Assembly: GCA_018105865.1 (NCBI GenBank)
Contig: CM030862.1
Location: 4,918,062-4,982,061 of the forward strand
Direction: 5' to 3'
Source of the DNA: Metaphire vulgaris
Lineage: Eukaryota > Annelida > Clitellata > Crassiclitellata > Megascolecidae
DNA length: 64,000 nucleotides
Position numbers and translations under genes: made by a program
The notes under the pieces: model-generated
What the model was told of the DNA's origin: nothing
Databases searched by the model: none
What the model saw: the letters and a program-made list of their open reading frames with translations, nothing else
Part shown: piece by piece, positions 10,956 through 21,760 of the stretch
How the letters are laid out: each line of letters starts with the position of its first letter
Numbering within the stretch: position 1 is the first letter of the stretch

Positions 10956-12154
10956 GGCCATCCATAAACGACGTCACACGATTTTGGTGGTTTTTACCTC
11001 TCCTATGTAACGGCGTCGTTTTAAAATATGACGTAACAATGTGTCCACCCCCACCCCCCTTCTTGCCTTTTGAACAGTGTCTCGCAAACTGTGTGCCGCG
11101 GCACACTAGTGTGCCGCTAGAGATTCCAGCTGTGCCGTGAAAGAATTTCAGAATTTTACTATTATTTTAATTTTTTTGTTCCCTTCCTAAAATTTTGCGG
11201 ATGAGCAAGTGTAAAAATGGCGTCATATATAGAACCTCACACCAGCCTGCGGCACAACCTACAATACAATATATCGGACATCCATTTTTTTATATAACGT
11301 TGCCAACGATACAACTGCCAGAAATTAACGTCTTTCGTTGGCGTCACCGTTTTTTACAATGTAAAAACAACAGCGTCTGAGCGCAAGGATACATTTGACT
11401 CAATTACCGTTTTGAAATTATTATATTGCATGTGTTGAGATGTTGCAATAGTAAACTATAAGTATAGTAACAGTTGAATTTGATGCTTTTACGAGATTTA
11501 GCCATATGAAATTTGAAATGGATAAATTTTTGGCAAGATCTGAGAAAATGCAAGGTGAAAACGACACTAAGGAAAAAACAACGAGAATCTACAGTCTATG
11601 AACGTTACTTTCGCGTTTGTTACATCTACATATCATTATATGTGACTGCAGACCCGCAGTTCCTTAATAAAGAACACTCAATTTAATAAATTGTTGGTTG
11701 GTTTTGTAATTTTATGAAGAATGTGCCGTGAAAAAATTTGTTCTGTTTAGTGTGCCTTGACAACAACCTTGACAAGCAAAAAGAAGGTCATTCTCATCTT
11801 TTCCCTTGTAATTTTTTCCTTTTTTCTTTCAAAATCAGCCAACAAGCAAAGAAAAGGTTGCTGCCTAAAAAAATTTCATTGTGTTACGTCACATTCCCTC
11901 GAACCCTCCCCTCTTGTCACACAGTGTTTATTCTAGGCCTTCTCTGGGAGAATCCCCCCCCCCCAGTTTGAAATTTCTCTCCTCAAATTTTGACATTCTG
12001 GCATGTAGTATGACCTCCCCACTGTCTTTTACCCTCAGAACATTTTTAATTCCTCCCAATGTCTAAGTGGCTAGAATAGCCACTGCTCGTCACACATCGT
12101 AACAAATGTTTGACCTCCCCCTAGGTGTGTTACGTCATTTGTGGATGGCCCCTT
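10956..12154. mobile_element. TIR element with GGGGCCATCC ends
   Basis: The left end GGGGCCATCCATAAACGACGT pairs with the inverted right end GGGGCCATCCACAAATGACGT. The terminal inverted repeat is about 26 bp with few mismatches. The internal sequence is noncoding and carries C-rich words ('tccacccccaccccc', 'gacctcccc'). The flanks (TTG / TTA) allow at most a 2-3 bp target duplication, so superfamily is open (ISL2EU or PIF-like are options). A hAT fragment lies inside from 11078. Confidence 0.75.
11078..11755 (+). mobile_element. hAT element fragment with a relic transposase start
   Basis: The left end CAGTGTCTCGCAAACTGTGTGCC is of hAT type, and 'gtgccgtgaaa.aattt' words occur near both ends (11130 and 11722). 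At about 11518 the frame reads MDKFLARSEKMQ, like the usual N-terminal start of ZBED/Buster-type hAT transposases (MDKFL.R). A stop follows after about 30 codons. The right terminus is missing. It lies inside the 10956-12154 TIR element. Confidence 0.55.
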
Positions 12155-12214
12155 ACATTGCTTTTAGACATTTTGAATATGATAGTATCTGTGGTCTTAA
12201 TCCATTGTAATGTA

Positions 12215-12578
12215 CAGTAGAAGCTCGTTATATCGAAGCTCAAGGGACCGTGATAAGTGCTTCGAAATATCCGAGGTTTGTTATATCCGATCACTGTATC
12301 ATTATCATTAGGAAAAATAGAGGGGAAAAGAGCAAGAGGAAGACAAAGAATAAAGTTTACGGACAGCCTAAGAGAAGCGACAAGAACTACAGACAACATC
12401 GAACTGATAAGGAAAGCCAGAAACAGAGAAGAGTGGAAATCCATGGTCGCCGACGTAGCAATGCATGGCACATGAAGAAGAAGAAGTATCATTAGCACTG
12501 CTTTGGCAGGACCGGCGCTCAAACTTCGATATAAGCGGGATTCGATATAAGCGAGTTCGATATAACGAGGTTCTACTG
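12215..12578. mobile_element. pogo/Tc1-like MITE with TA target site
   Basis: The left end CAGTAGAAGCTCGTTATATCGA pairs with the inverted right end CAGTAGAACCTCGTTATATCGA. TA flanks it on both sides (12213-12214 and 12579-12580). The ends match the pogo/Tigger type (CAGTAGAACCTCGTTATA). A LINE tail (12305-12490) sits inside. One-ended relatives lie at about 16025 and 16742. Confidence 0.85.
12305..12490 (+). pseudogene. LINE C-terminal tail nested in the pogo-like MITE
   Basis: The frame reads GKIEGKRARGRQRIKFTDSL, then 'IRKARNREEWKSMVADVAMHGT' with a stop, and an (AAG)n end. This is the basic C-terminus of RTE/Jockey-like LINE proteins. It is strongly 5'-truncated. The insertion point within the MITE is plausible, but its target duplication was not resolved. 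Confidence 0.7.
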
Positions 12579-13818
12579 TATGTGTTGGGTATTGTGGTGG
12601 GTCGATATTCCAAAAACCCAGTGTGGTTTCAGGTAACTGTAACTGAAATATCAGTTAACTGAAAAATAACATCAATTAACTGTAACTATAACTTAAAAAT
12701 ACCAATAACTGTAACTGTAACTGAAAAATAAATAACTGAAATAGTTAAAATAACTTAAAAAGTCAAACACCACATAAAAAGATATTTGATTAAACACTTT
12801 GAGACTCTCGATCTTCTGAAATTATTTATGCCATGTTTTGATGGACATGCAATGTTGCGTATGCAGAGATGGCCATGGGTTGGGTTAACCCAAGGGTTTG
12901 GTTGGGTTGGTTCAGAAATTTAGGCAGTTATGGTGGGTTGGGTTGGGAAACATTAGTATATTAGACTAGAATTATAAAGACGAAATAGGTGTCCAAAGCC
13001 AATTTCATAGTGTCGGATTTATATGAAAATCACGAGGAGTATTGACTAGAACAAATATGTGAAAGCTTCAAAGACCGGGGAGTAGAAATGATTTGAATTT
13101 TTATTTAGAGAAGATTTCAATAGAGAACATTTCAATAGTGATAGCAACACTAATTCTTTTTCATCACAGCACCAGTAGATTTCACCAAAGCCCATTGAGT
13201 AAACAAAGGGGATTATATCCAGGGGTGTCATTTCATCGGGTGTACTAGGGGGGATAATGTCTGAGGGTATTATGTCCAGAGGGAAGAATGTCCTTTCCCG
13301 CACACACCATAAATTGCATAAGAACCTTCGCTTCCCAGCACCAGGGATTGAGGGGTGCTTGTACTAGCGCTGACAGCCTGACACATACTGTACCTTACTT
13401 AACAACTAAGATCAGATAAACGTGTTATGTATTCAGTCAAGACTCAAAACCACTGAGATAATTTATTAACAATGCTATTAATGTATGTTCTGGTTTCCTG
13501 TGATAAAACGGGTGAAGGGCAGATCCTTAAAATGTGATTCTAGAACTCACTGATGGCCAGGGACGTAGCTAGGCATGGGCTTGGGGGGCTCAAGCCCCCC
13601 AAACCTGAAGCTAGCCCCCCCCCAAATGAATCCAAGCCCAAATGGCGTTGCGGGCTGAAACGTTTGCTTGTTCACAAGAATTGTACATTGGATATTGGAA
13701 AGCTCATAAACACATTTGCTGAACGACTGGATAGGTGAGCAAAGTTCTATTAAATGTAATGTTAGCCCTTATACTTGAGACCAGAATCAATTGTACAAGA
13801 CCTATATAGACTCTAAAT

Positions 13819-14161
13819 CAGCGGTTCTCAACTTTTATAGTGCCGCGACCCTTTTAATTCAATTTCCCATGATGTGGCGAGACCCCCAACTATAAAATTG
13901 TTTTCGTTCATAATGTAAACTATTAAAAATAATAATGCTACGACAACTAAAATGCTTGACATAATTTTGATTCAATTGTCTGCAATTATAGTTTTTAAAA
14001 AGCTATTAACTATCAATGGAGAAATTATTTTGTACAATAACATGTTTTAGCGTCAGAAAAGAGACAGCCAATAGAACCTATTTCCGATGGTGTCAAGCGA
14101 CCCCTGGCAAATCGTCATTCGACCCCCGTGGGGGTCGCGACCCACAGGTTGAGAACTGCTG
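13819..14161. mobile_element. hAT MITE family M2, copy 1, level 4 of the nest
   Basis: The ends are CAGCGGTTCTCAACTTTTAT and, inverted, CAGCAGTTCTCAACCTGTGG. The flanks are identical, CTCTAAAT at 13811-13818 and 14162-14169. The same family occurs at 50192-50519 with shared 'gtgccgcgaccctttta' and 'ggggtcgcgacccacagg'. It is noncoding. CAGNGGTTCTCAA ends are typical of Charlie-like hAT MITEs. Confidence 0.95.
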
Positions 14162-14296
14162 CTCTAAATGAACAATGATTGATAGTATTGGATGTCTGTT
14201 AATTGCTATGGCTTAACTATAGCCTACTGGTTTTTTAGCTAGCAACTTTGATTTGAAGTTTTCATTAGCAATTTAGTTGCCTGCTGTCTACTTTTT

Positions 14297-14690
14297 TGTC
14301 GCTTTTTCAATCAATCAATCAACTTCTATAGTGCCACTATCATAATGCCAAGGGCATCAGCCGATGGCGTACCAAATCCAAAAATAATTAATTAGAACCA
14401 GGTCAAGCCAGAAAGTCAGTCCGAAAGTGTGGAAGAGCCATCTAGGGGGATAAGCCAAGTCAAACAAATGTGTTTTAAGACCAGATCTGAAGGATGATAA
14501 AGTGTTAGTTATACGAAGTGATGTTGATAGTGAATTCCAGAGCTTAGGGCTGCACACTGATAAACAACTAGTGCCAATAACTGTGCGAGAATAAGGAACA
14601 ACAAATGAAGGTCTTACCGAATACCTAGTGGAATGATTAGTAGGTCGAGGGATAAGTCGCATCTTGAGGTAATTGAATTCATTATTTCAC
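14297..14690 (-). pseudogene. L2-type LINE 3' end, inside the level-3 hAT
   Basis: On the minus strand it reads 'STRYSVRPSFVVPYSRT', 'SPKLWNSLSTSLR' and 'FRSGLKTHLFDLAYPP', the C-terminal domain of L2-type LINEs. A 3' UTR with 'tagtggcactatagaagttg' and a (ATTG)n tail at 14308-14323 follows. It is strongly 5'-truncated. Confidence 0.8.
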
Positions 14691-15120
14691 TTGTGAGTTG
14701 TGACACTGAATAGATTTACAGCGGTTTTGAACAAGGTTTGATTGAGCAGTAGCATCTGCCACATGACTCTTACTCTTAGTAACATTGACACTACCGGTAG
14801 TATGGGCCAAATACAAGTAATTTTTTTTATTTAACCCGCACAAGCGAAGCAGAATTATTTCAAATTTACTTAAAAATAAGAAATTACAGACATGGAACCT
14901 ATTGATACCAGACCTGTGATTTTGTTTGCAAAATGCTTTAAAACACACGTACGAGCATCTACAATTTCAAAAAATTTCCCGGGGGAGAAACCCCTGGACC
15001 CCCATTCTAAGGAACGCCACGCTAGACACGGCCACGGAGGGAAGCATCTACCGTGTGGGAATGGGAGGCAGGGTTATTTCTAGGATTATCGATTTGAAAG
15101 GTTCGGTATATTCTGGGGGT

Positions 15121-15371
15121 CAGTGGCGTAGCGTGACTTTGGGGGGCCCAGGGGGCATCTTTGCCATGGGGGCCCCAGAGTTTCAAGCTGATGAGCAAAA
15201 AAACGTTATCGCCTCCTTTTTCATCCTGACGAGCAAAAAAAAAGGTCGTCATCGCATCATTTCTAGGGTTAGGGTTAACCCTAACCTAACCCTAGCTTAG
15301 ACCCCTCTTCGGGGGCCCCCGCCCGGGGCCCGGGGGGCTGTCAACAAAGTGCCCCCCTAGTTACGCCACTG
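15121..15371. mobile_element. hAT MITE family M1, copy 2, level 4 of the nest
   Basis: The ends are CAGTGGCGTAGCGTGAC and, inverted, CAGTGGCGTAACTAGG. The target duplication CTGGGGGT (15113-15120 and 15372-15379) is perfect. The interior matches 7261-7963 and contains the intact TTAGGG-like palindrome near 15270. At 251 bp it is the shortest and cleanest M1 copy. Confidence 0.95.
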
Positions 15372-16347
15372 CTGGGGGTCTGGGTCCCTGCTGAAAAAGT
15401 CTGACAAAAATGGTCATCTTTGGCTCAGATTGAGGGGGTAGGGAGTTCAGTTTCAGATTGGGGGATATCCCCCCGGAGGGAAGGAGGCACAGGGGGTCTT
15501 GGGCTGAAGCCCACCCAAACCTAAAATCCTGGCTACGTCCCTGCTGATGGCATTACTTGTGTATTTCAATCACGTTTCTTACATCGTTGGGTTGGGTCGG
15601 GTCGGGTCAGAAAATTAGGCAGTTATGGTGGATTAGGTTGGAGATTTGATGGGTCGGGTTGGGTTGGGTTTTAACAAATGGACCCATGGCCATCTCTGCA
15701 TGCATGTGAAAAGATGGACATATATGTACATTTTTCAATAAATTAGAGAGAATAAAGTTATTGCTTATTAAGAAAAAGCATCAAAATTTCGTTAACTTGT
15801 TCAATGGCGATTAACTGAAAATAACTGAAAAATAATTAACTGAAACTGTAACTGAAAAATGACAATAACTTTAACTGTAACTATAACTGGAAAATAATTT
15901 CAATAACTGTAACTGAAAAATAATCAATAACTGAAAACACACTGCAAAAAACGAAACGATATTGGATATTTAAAAAAAACCAACACCGAAAAACAACACC
16001 GATATTGAGTTTGGTATTTGAAATACAGTAAAACCTATTTAACTCGCCACCATTCGTCCGAGATCAAACTTTGGTGAGAGGCGAATTGGCGGCTTAACCA
16101 ATACAATGCTCACTACTGAAACTAAGGTAGGTAACCCCCCATGTGGGCGGGGATGAGAATTCCGGGTGCCCACGGATTTCAGTAGGGACGGGGTCAGCTC
16201 ACAAACAAATGACAAGTTGCTACATTTACAGACGTCATGTACAGACGGCAGGTCGGCCACAAGAAGCTGTAAACTTGTAAAGGGAATGTCTCTAAGCTAG
16301 TAGGCTCAGTCTGTGTTTCGTAATGTTGATAATACAGACCAGAGTAC

Positions 16348-16707
16348 CAGTGGCGTAGCTAGGATTTTTAGGCCCTAATGCAAAATTATTAATGGGCCCC
16401 TTCAACTTAAAAAGTCACAACATGACGAACAGTGCACTATGGCTTAAACAATTTTAACACTTAATAATAACACATCGTCTGTCACCAGATTCCGGAAACT
16501 GAAAACTGTAAAACGGCTTTGTTTTTGTAGCGCTGTCATAATTAATACCTGCCAAATTTATCTGATTAAGACCGATTTTTAATGTGTTTTTAATTATTTA
16601 CTTTTGTTATTATTTACTTTCTTTTTACATTGGTGGTCAAAAAGGGCCCCAGTTCTTCTGGGCCCTAATGCCTTGCTTATTCTTGCTATATGGTTGCTAC
16701 GCCTCTG
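16348..16707. mobile_element. hAT-type MITE
   Basis: The left end CAGTGGCGTAGCTAGGATTT pairs with the inverted right end CAGAGGCGTAGCAACC. The target duplication CAGAGTAC (16340-16347 and 16708-16715) is perfect. 'gggcccc' words near both ends point inward. It is noncoding. Confidence 0.95.
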
Positions 16708-16741
16708 CAGAGTACCTGCTGCTGATGTAATACAACAGCAT

Positions 16742-17290
16742 ACAGTAGAACCCCGTTATAACAAACCTCAAGGGACCGTGATAAAGACTTCGATATATCT
16801 GAGTTTTGATATATCCAATTCCAGGTCATATAAAGCCAAAATTTCATTTGGGCAAATGTGCATGTCCGGCTATTATACTGTCTAAAATATCAATTTTATG
16901 TCAAAATACTAAAATCTGCATCAATAAATGACATTCATCAACGTTGGATTTGCCGATTACGATGGCGAACTATCCTCCAGCGGAAGACCGCTTCTTCGGA
17001 ATTCGCCATTGGATCGGATGTTACCGTCTGCAAAACGAATTCTTCCATCTTGCGGGTCTATAACATCATCTTTCCGCCCTCGTTAATGTGTTTTTACGGA
17101 AGGACCGCATCTCATGGACTCAACACCAGTTTCTTCATGGCAGCGAGTTCATTTTGTCATCTGAATGGATTTTTAACATCGCCATTTTGACCTTCATTGA
17201 CACGTTAGCGCTGTTAAAGCGCTTTTGATTTTAGTATTAACTATGTTACGGCGCTATAAAAATCGTACAGGATAATCTATATATATATAT
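16742..17290. other. Pogo-like end and LINE-type 3' end, otherwise unassigned
   Basis: At 16742 'acagtagaaccccgttata' is a one-ended pogo-like terminus. At 17196-17270 'gttaaagcgcttttg' and 'gttacggcgctataaa' are L2-type 3' UTR words followed by a (TA)n run. The sequence between shows no clear gene. Confidence 0.45.
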
Positions 17291-17454
17291 AATTCTCTTT
17301 GTCCGGTAAGGTAAGGTGTTTGTCAGTCACGATACACAGCAGATGTTGGAAGAGGATGTTGCTATTGGTAACCAAACTTTATTATCGAAGGAGCGTATGA
17401 CGAAGCGTCTTCGATGCAGTTTAACTAATCATCCTGATTCCCTGCACGTTGTAG

Positions 17455-17715
17455 CCCTCCCATTCGCCCCAACTCCACACCCCGACCCCACCCTCCCCAA
17501 CCCAGCTCCGCCCTACCCCAGCCCCGCCTGACCCCACCCTCACCTCTCTCCCAACCCAGCCCCACCATACTCCAGCCCCGCCCTAACCCACTGACCTCAA
17601 AACCCCAACCCAACACCTCAACCCAACACCCACCCTAACCCCTCCCCAACCCAGCACCGCCCTACATCACCTCACCCCGCCCTACTCAAACCCTCACCTT
17701 TCCCCAACCCAGCCC
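17455..17715. repeat. C-rich degenerate tandem repeat
   Basis: About 260 bp with almost no G on the + strand, built of variants of 'ccaacccagccccgccctac'. Units of about 20-50 bp recur imperfectly. The long open frames over it are compositional artefacts. Confidence 0.85.
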
Positions 17716-17724
17716 CGCTGTTCA

Positions 17725-18082
17725 ACGTTCTCAAAATACACAAGAAGTCCAGCATTCACGAGCTTTCCGACAAATCAAATGAGTCCGAGGAGCAGACTGC
17801 TGTTCGGCATGAAAAAGCAGCACAGCAAACAAGAGAATCACGCACTACACGTCGTTCAACACTGCCTAATCAATACACTTACGTCAACTATGAAGTTGCA
17901 GAACATTCATCAGCAAAAAATATGAATGGAAACCAATCTAAGTATTGTAATCTAAGTACTGTAACAGACTACAGTACCGTCCATATGGTACCAAATGAAA
18001 TGACAACCAAAATGCCTAGAGGCTGGCTAAAGATTATGAAGGGCAGTGATGCAGACTGGACGCTCGAGATTTTGTTCCGTTG
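17725..18082 (+). pseudogene. Open frame of about 118 codons without a start codon
   Basis: From 'ttcaacgttctcaaa' the frame stays open to a TGA at 18080-18082, with normal-looking amino-acid composition. It has a Ser/Arg/Thr-rich section with 'TRRSTLPNQYTYVNYE', then 'PRGWLKIMKGSDADWTLEILFR'. No early ATG is present, so it could be the 3' part of a retroelement polyprotein or a terminal exon. The R-R-S-T-x-P pattern recalls the ends of LTR-retrotransposon pol proteins. I do not recognise it. It precedes the LINE copy whose protein starts near 18453. Confidence 0.35.
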
Positions 18083-18994
18083 AGTTTGTTAATTAATTCG
18101 ACAAATTTCGATATTGTTCTTGCGAATTTTTAAAATTTTACTCTTTAACTTTAAGACGTTTTTAGCTGTTTATGTCGGTATATTTTTCTTTAACTATTTT
18201 TATTTAACTCCGCCACAATCCATAGACTTAGAATCAACATGACCTATCATCACGCATTTCATCGCCGTTACTATTTGTAATTTAACTCCAAGCATTCTTT
18301 TAGTTTTTATATTAAATTAAATTATTTCACTCCACACTAACATCGGCTGCACTATTGACCTCATGCTGAGCTTGTGATCCGCTGCATGAGCTGAAAGACA
18401 ATTTGACTTTTCTTCACAATTTTACTTTCCTCGTTAATCTCAGCCTGACATCATGACATTATTTCCTCTCTATTTGTTTATTCTAACTGTTCATTTCTTT
18501 TCCTCGAAATTTGATGTACGCAAACCGATTAATCATTGGACCTACCGCACTGCCGTTGATCAATACTCACATTTGAACAAAATTCCTATCTCCTTTTCAT
18601 TAACCCTCCGTTGTTCACATCTTCGTATTCACTGTTCACATTTCCGTCTCACGCGACGCTCAGATATCATCTTCATCCTTCTTGCTCTTTCAGGCGATAT
18701 CCACCCAAATCCTGGACCATCCCAACCACACATAACACTCTGCACTCTCAACATTAGATCCCTCACTAATCCTCAACACACACATTCACTACATGAACTC
18801 ACTAACATAAAATTAGACCCCCTCTTTCCAATGCACACACTTCACTCCTCTACCATAGACATAGTTGCACTAACTGAAACCTGGGTATCTCTGTTTACTA
18901 CTTCATGTCAACTGATTGAGACAACCCCACCTGGCTTCTCCCTCCTAAGTTTTCCTCGTTCAAAGAAGTCTACCAACTGCTCTTGTAATTTAGG

Positions 18995-19500
18995 TGGATG
19001 CACCGCTTTCCTTATTCGCGATCATATACAAATTAGCAACTCCTCATCAATTAATTTCTCCTCATATGAATGTTCATCTGTCACTCTCAATCTTCCTCTC
19101 TCAAAACTAACTATTTTTAACATTTACCGCCCCCATCATCATCAAAATATTCAACCTCATTCATGACATTCCTCGACGAATTTTCCTCCTTTTTAGGCTC
19201 TGCAGCTACAACTCCACATGAGTTCTTAATTACTGGCGATTTCAATGTACATGCTTTCCTCATTCGCGACCACATACAAATAACCAACTCCTCATCAGTG
19301 AATTTCTCGTCATTTGAATGCTCATCAGTCACTCTCAAACTACCTCTGGCGAAATTAACCATTTTCAATGTTTACCGCCCCCATCATCATCGAAATATTC
19401 AACGTCATTCGGAAAAATTCTTCAGGAATTCACCTCTTTCCTTGGCTCTGCAGCAACAACTCCTCATGAATTCCTAATCACAGGTGACTTCAACATACAC
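18995..19500 (+). repeat. Internal duplication within the L2-A copy 1 endonuclease
   Basis: The block at about 18997-19249 ('cctcattcgcgaccacatacaa'-type start, through 'taccgcccccatcatcatc', to 'ggcgatttcaatgtacatg') is repeated at about 19250-19500 with roughly 80-85% identity. The second unit leads on into the intact remainder of the endonuclease. The divergence between units suggests joining of two different L2-A copies and not a fresh tandem duplication. Confidence 0.8.
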
Positions 19501-21054
19501 GTCGACAGAACAGATGACCCTAACTCTACTCAATTCAAACAACTACTGACACAGACAAACCTTACACAGCACATAACTTTTTCAACACACACCTTCGGAC
19601 ACACCTTAGACCTTCTTATAACGTCAGCTTCTTCATCTTTACTTCCATGCTCAGCCACTAGTCAATGCTCCCCTTCTGATCATTTCCCCATTTTCACTAT
19701 TCTAAGCATCTGCCCGCCAGCTCCTCCTCCTCGCAGCACCTATTCATTCCATCGTCTTAACAAAATTGATAAAACCGCATTCTCTGAAAGCATAAAAGCA
19801 TCTGACCTCCTCACCAACCCCATCTACCCTACCATCACTGATCGACAAATACAATTACGTGCTATCTAACCTACTCAACAAACATGCTCCCATCATTACA
19901 CGACCGCTTTCATCTCACAGTGCAAACCATGGTACAATTCTTTCATTCATGCCTTCAAATCATTTCAGAGACGCCTCGAAAGAAACCTACCATAGAACAC
20001 ATTCTCCATTTGACCTTCAAAACCTTTCCGCCGCATACAAACCGCTACCATAATCTCATCATATCTGCAAAGAAGAAATACTACTCTAACATCATCTCAA
20101 CAAACAACTCTAATCCACGAAAACTCTGGAAAACTATAAATTACCTATTCCACATAAAGAAACAAATCCTCTCCCTCAAACCATTTCCGTGTCACAGCTT
20201 GCTGAATCGTTTGCTAATTTCTTCTCTGGAAAAATCTCCAAGATTCGTACCAACCTTGCCTCGACTTTGACTAATCAAACTACCTCTCCTCACCACCCAT
20301 CTCCGTCACAACCTCCGAGCGATTTCTCCAACTTCAATCCTGCAACTGAAGAAGAGGTATCCAAACTCCTTCTCTCCTTTCCAAATAAACAATGCGATCT
20401 TGACCCCATACCCACTTCTCTACTCAAACAGTGCTCCACTGTGCTTACGCCAACTATAACAAGAATTATTAACCTATCTCTCACCACAGGTATTTTCCCA
20501 TCCTCGTTTAAAAACTCTTTCGTCATTCCTCTTCTAAAAAACCTGGCCTTGACCGAGAAGATCTTAATAACTACCGCCCGATCTCAAATCTTTCTCTTCT
20601 ATCAAAACTTACCGAGAAAATCGTCCTTTCTAGACTCACAGTTCATCTTTCAAATAACTAACTATATAACACTCATCAATCTGCCTACACTAAACATCAC
20701 TCTACAGAAACTGTCCTGGCCTACATTTACGACAGACTCTTAACTGCTCTCGGTCTCTGACAAGTCACTGCTCTTTGCCTCCTCGACCTTTCTGCCGCAT
20801 TCGACACTATCGATCAGAATATTCTACTCGAGCGACTCTCCCTCTGGTTTGGCATATCCGACAGAGCTCATCACTGGTTCAAATCTTACCTCAAGTCTCG
20901 TTCCTTCCAAGTTTCTTGTCTCAAACAAACCTCATCATCTCATAGCGTAAACTTGAGTGCCCCAAGGATCCGTCCTAGGGCCTGTATTTTCAGTCTCTAT
21001 ACCACACCACTATCATCCTTAATCAATTCCCTCAACTTGAATCACCAACTCTAT

Positions 21055-21760
21055 TCCTGTCCTTTTCGCCATCCTCATTTGACACATCAATTACTTTTTG
21101 CTTGAATCACTCAGTTATTCCTGTCCTTTTTACAATTACATTACAAATCCTTTTGTCATTTGACACAGCCAATTACATTGGGACCAATTACAATTACAAA
21201 CGTCTCAATTACAATTACTTTTCATTCCTCTTTCTGCTTCTTTAAAAACTTAAGTGTCTAAAATAATTAACATAAATTAGTTCAACAAAATGCTCGAAAA
21301 AAAACGTAACACAAAGTTAATTACTTGGACCAATTACAGTACAATTACAGTCAATCATTATTGGGACCAATTAAATTACTTTTTCATTCCTTTTTCTGCT
21401 TGAATCAGCATTCCTTTTTAGTCTAATTCACCACAAAACCGTTCATGGATGTCATCTAACCTCCTTGCTCTTAATCCATCCAAGACTGAATTCCTCTTAA
21501 TAAAAAGGTTTGCTACCCCATTAACAAGTTAAAAAACCATCCACTGTATTCACTGCGTCCCTGACAAGCTAGTCCTGACTCCAGATACCACAATAACTCC
21601 AATTACAATGCAAACATTACAATTACAACTGCAAAAAATCTTGGTTTTAATTACAAAACAATTGATTCATCCATCTAAATTTAATCCATCCAAGAATCAC
21701 AGATTAAAAAAATTGACTCCCAACTATCCTGACTCCAATCCTAACCCCTGCTAACTGCCT
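21055..21760. repeat. ATTACA-rich scrambled segment
   Basis: The L2-A reverse transcriptase is replaced here by many 'aattacaattaca', 'gggaccaattaca' and 'ttttgcttgaatca' words, mixed with short pieces of the expected LINE sequence. Some pieces occur twice, for example 'attgattcatcc...taaattta...atcacag'. Copy 2 (24136-24400) shows what the uninterrupted LINE looks like. It may include a decayed MITE with ATTACA-rich ends. Confidence 0.65.

Larger units (their letters stand above)
13558..15543. mobile_element. hAT-type element, level 3 of the nest
   Basis: The left end CAGGGACGTAGCTAGG pairs with the inverted right end CAGGGACGTAGCCAGG. Both flanks are CTGATGGC (13550-13557 and 15544-15551), a perfect 8-bp target duplication. 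The subterminal regions are rich in 'ggggggctcaagcccccc'-type words. It contains two MITEs and a LINE fragment, so its original length was about 1 kb. Confidence 0.95.
12864..15698. mobile_element. hAT-type element, level 2 of the nest
   Basis: The left end CAGAGATGGCCATGGGTTGG pairs with the inverted right end CAGAGATGGCCATGGGTCCA. Subterminal 'gggttgggttgggt' runs and a shared 'ttaggcagttatggtgg' occur on both sides. The flanking 8-mers do not match exactly (TGCGTATG, CATGCATG), so the target duplication is decayed. The element at 13558-15543 lies inside it. Confidence 0.75.
12619..15944. mobile_element. hAT-type element, outermost shell of a nest (level 1)
   Basis: The left end CAGTGTGGTTTCAGGTAAC pairs with the inverted right end CAGTGTGTTTTCAGTTATT. 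The flanks CAAAAACC and CAAAAAAC match at 7 of 8. Its own sequence is only about 245 bp on each side, made of degenerate 'taactgtaactgaaaaataa' repeats. Everything from 12864 to 15698 is a later insertion. Confidence 0.8.

Noticed and set aside
17425..17616. Gly/Trp-rich minus-strand frame
   Set aside because: Compositional artefact of the C-rich tandem repeat.
18693..18719. GDIHPNPGP as an active 2A site
   Set aside because: It lacks the Glu of D-(V/I)-E-x-N-P-G-P, so activity is doubtful. It is kept only as a comparison with L2-B.
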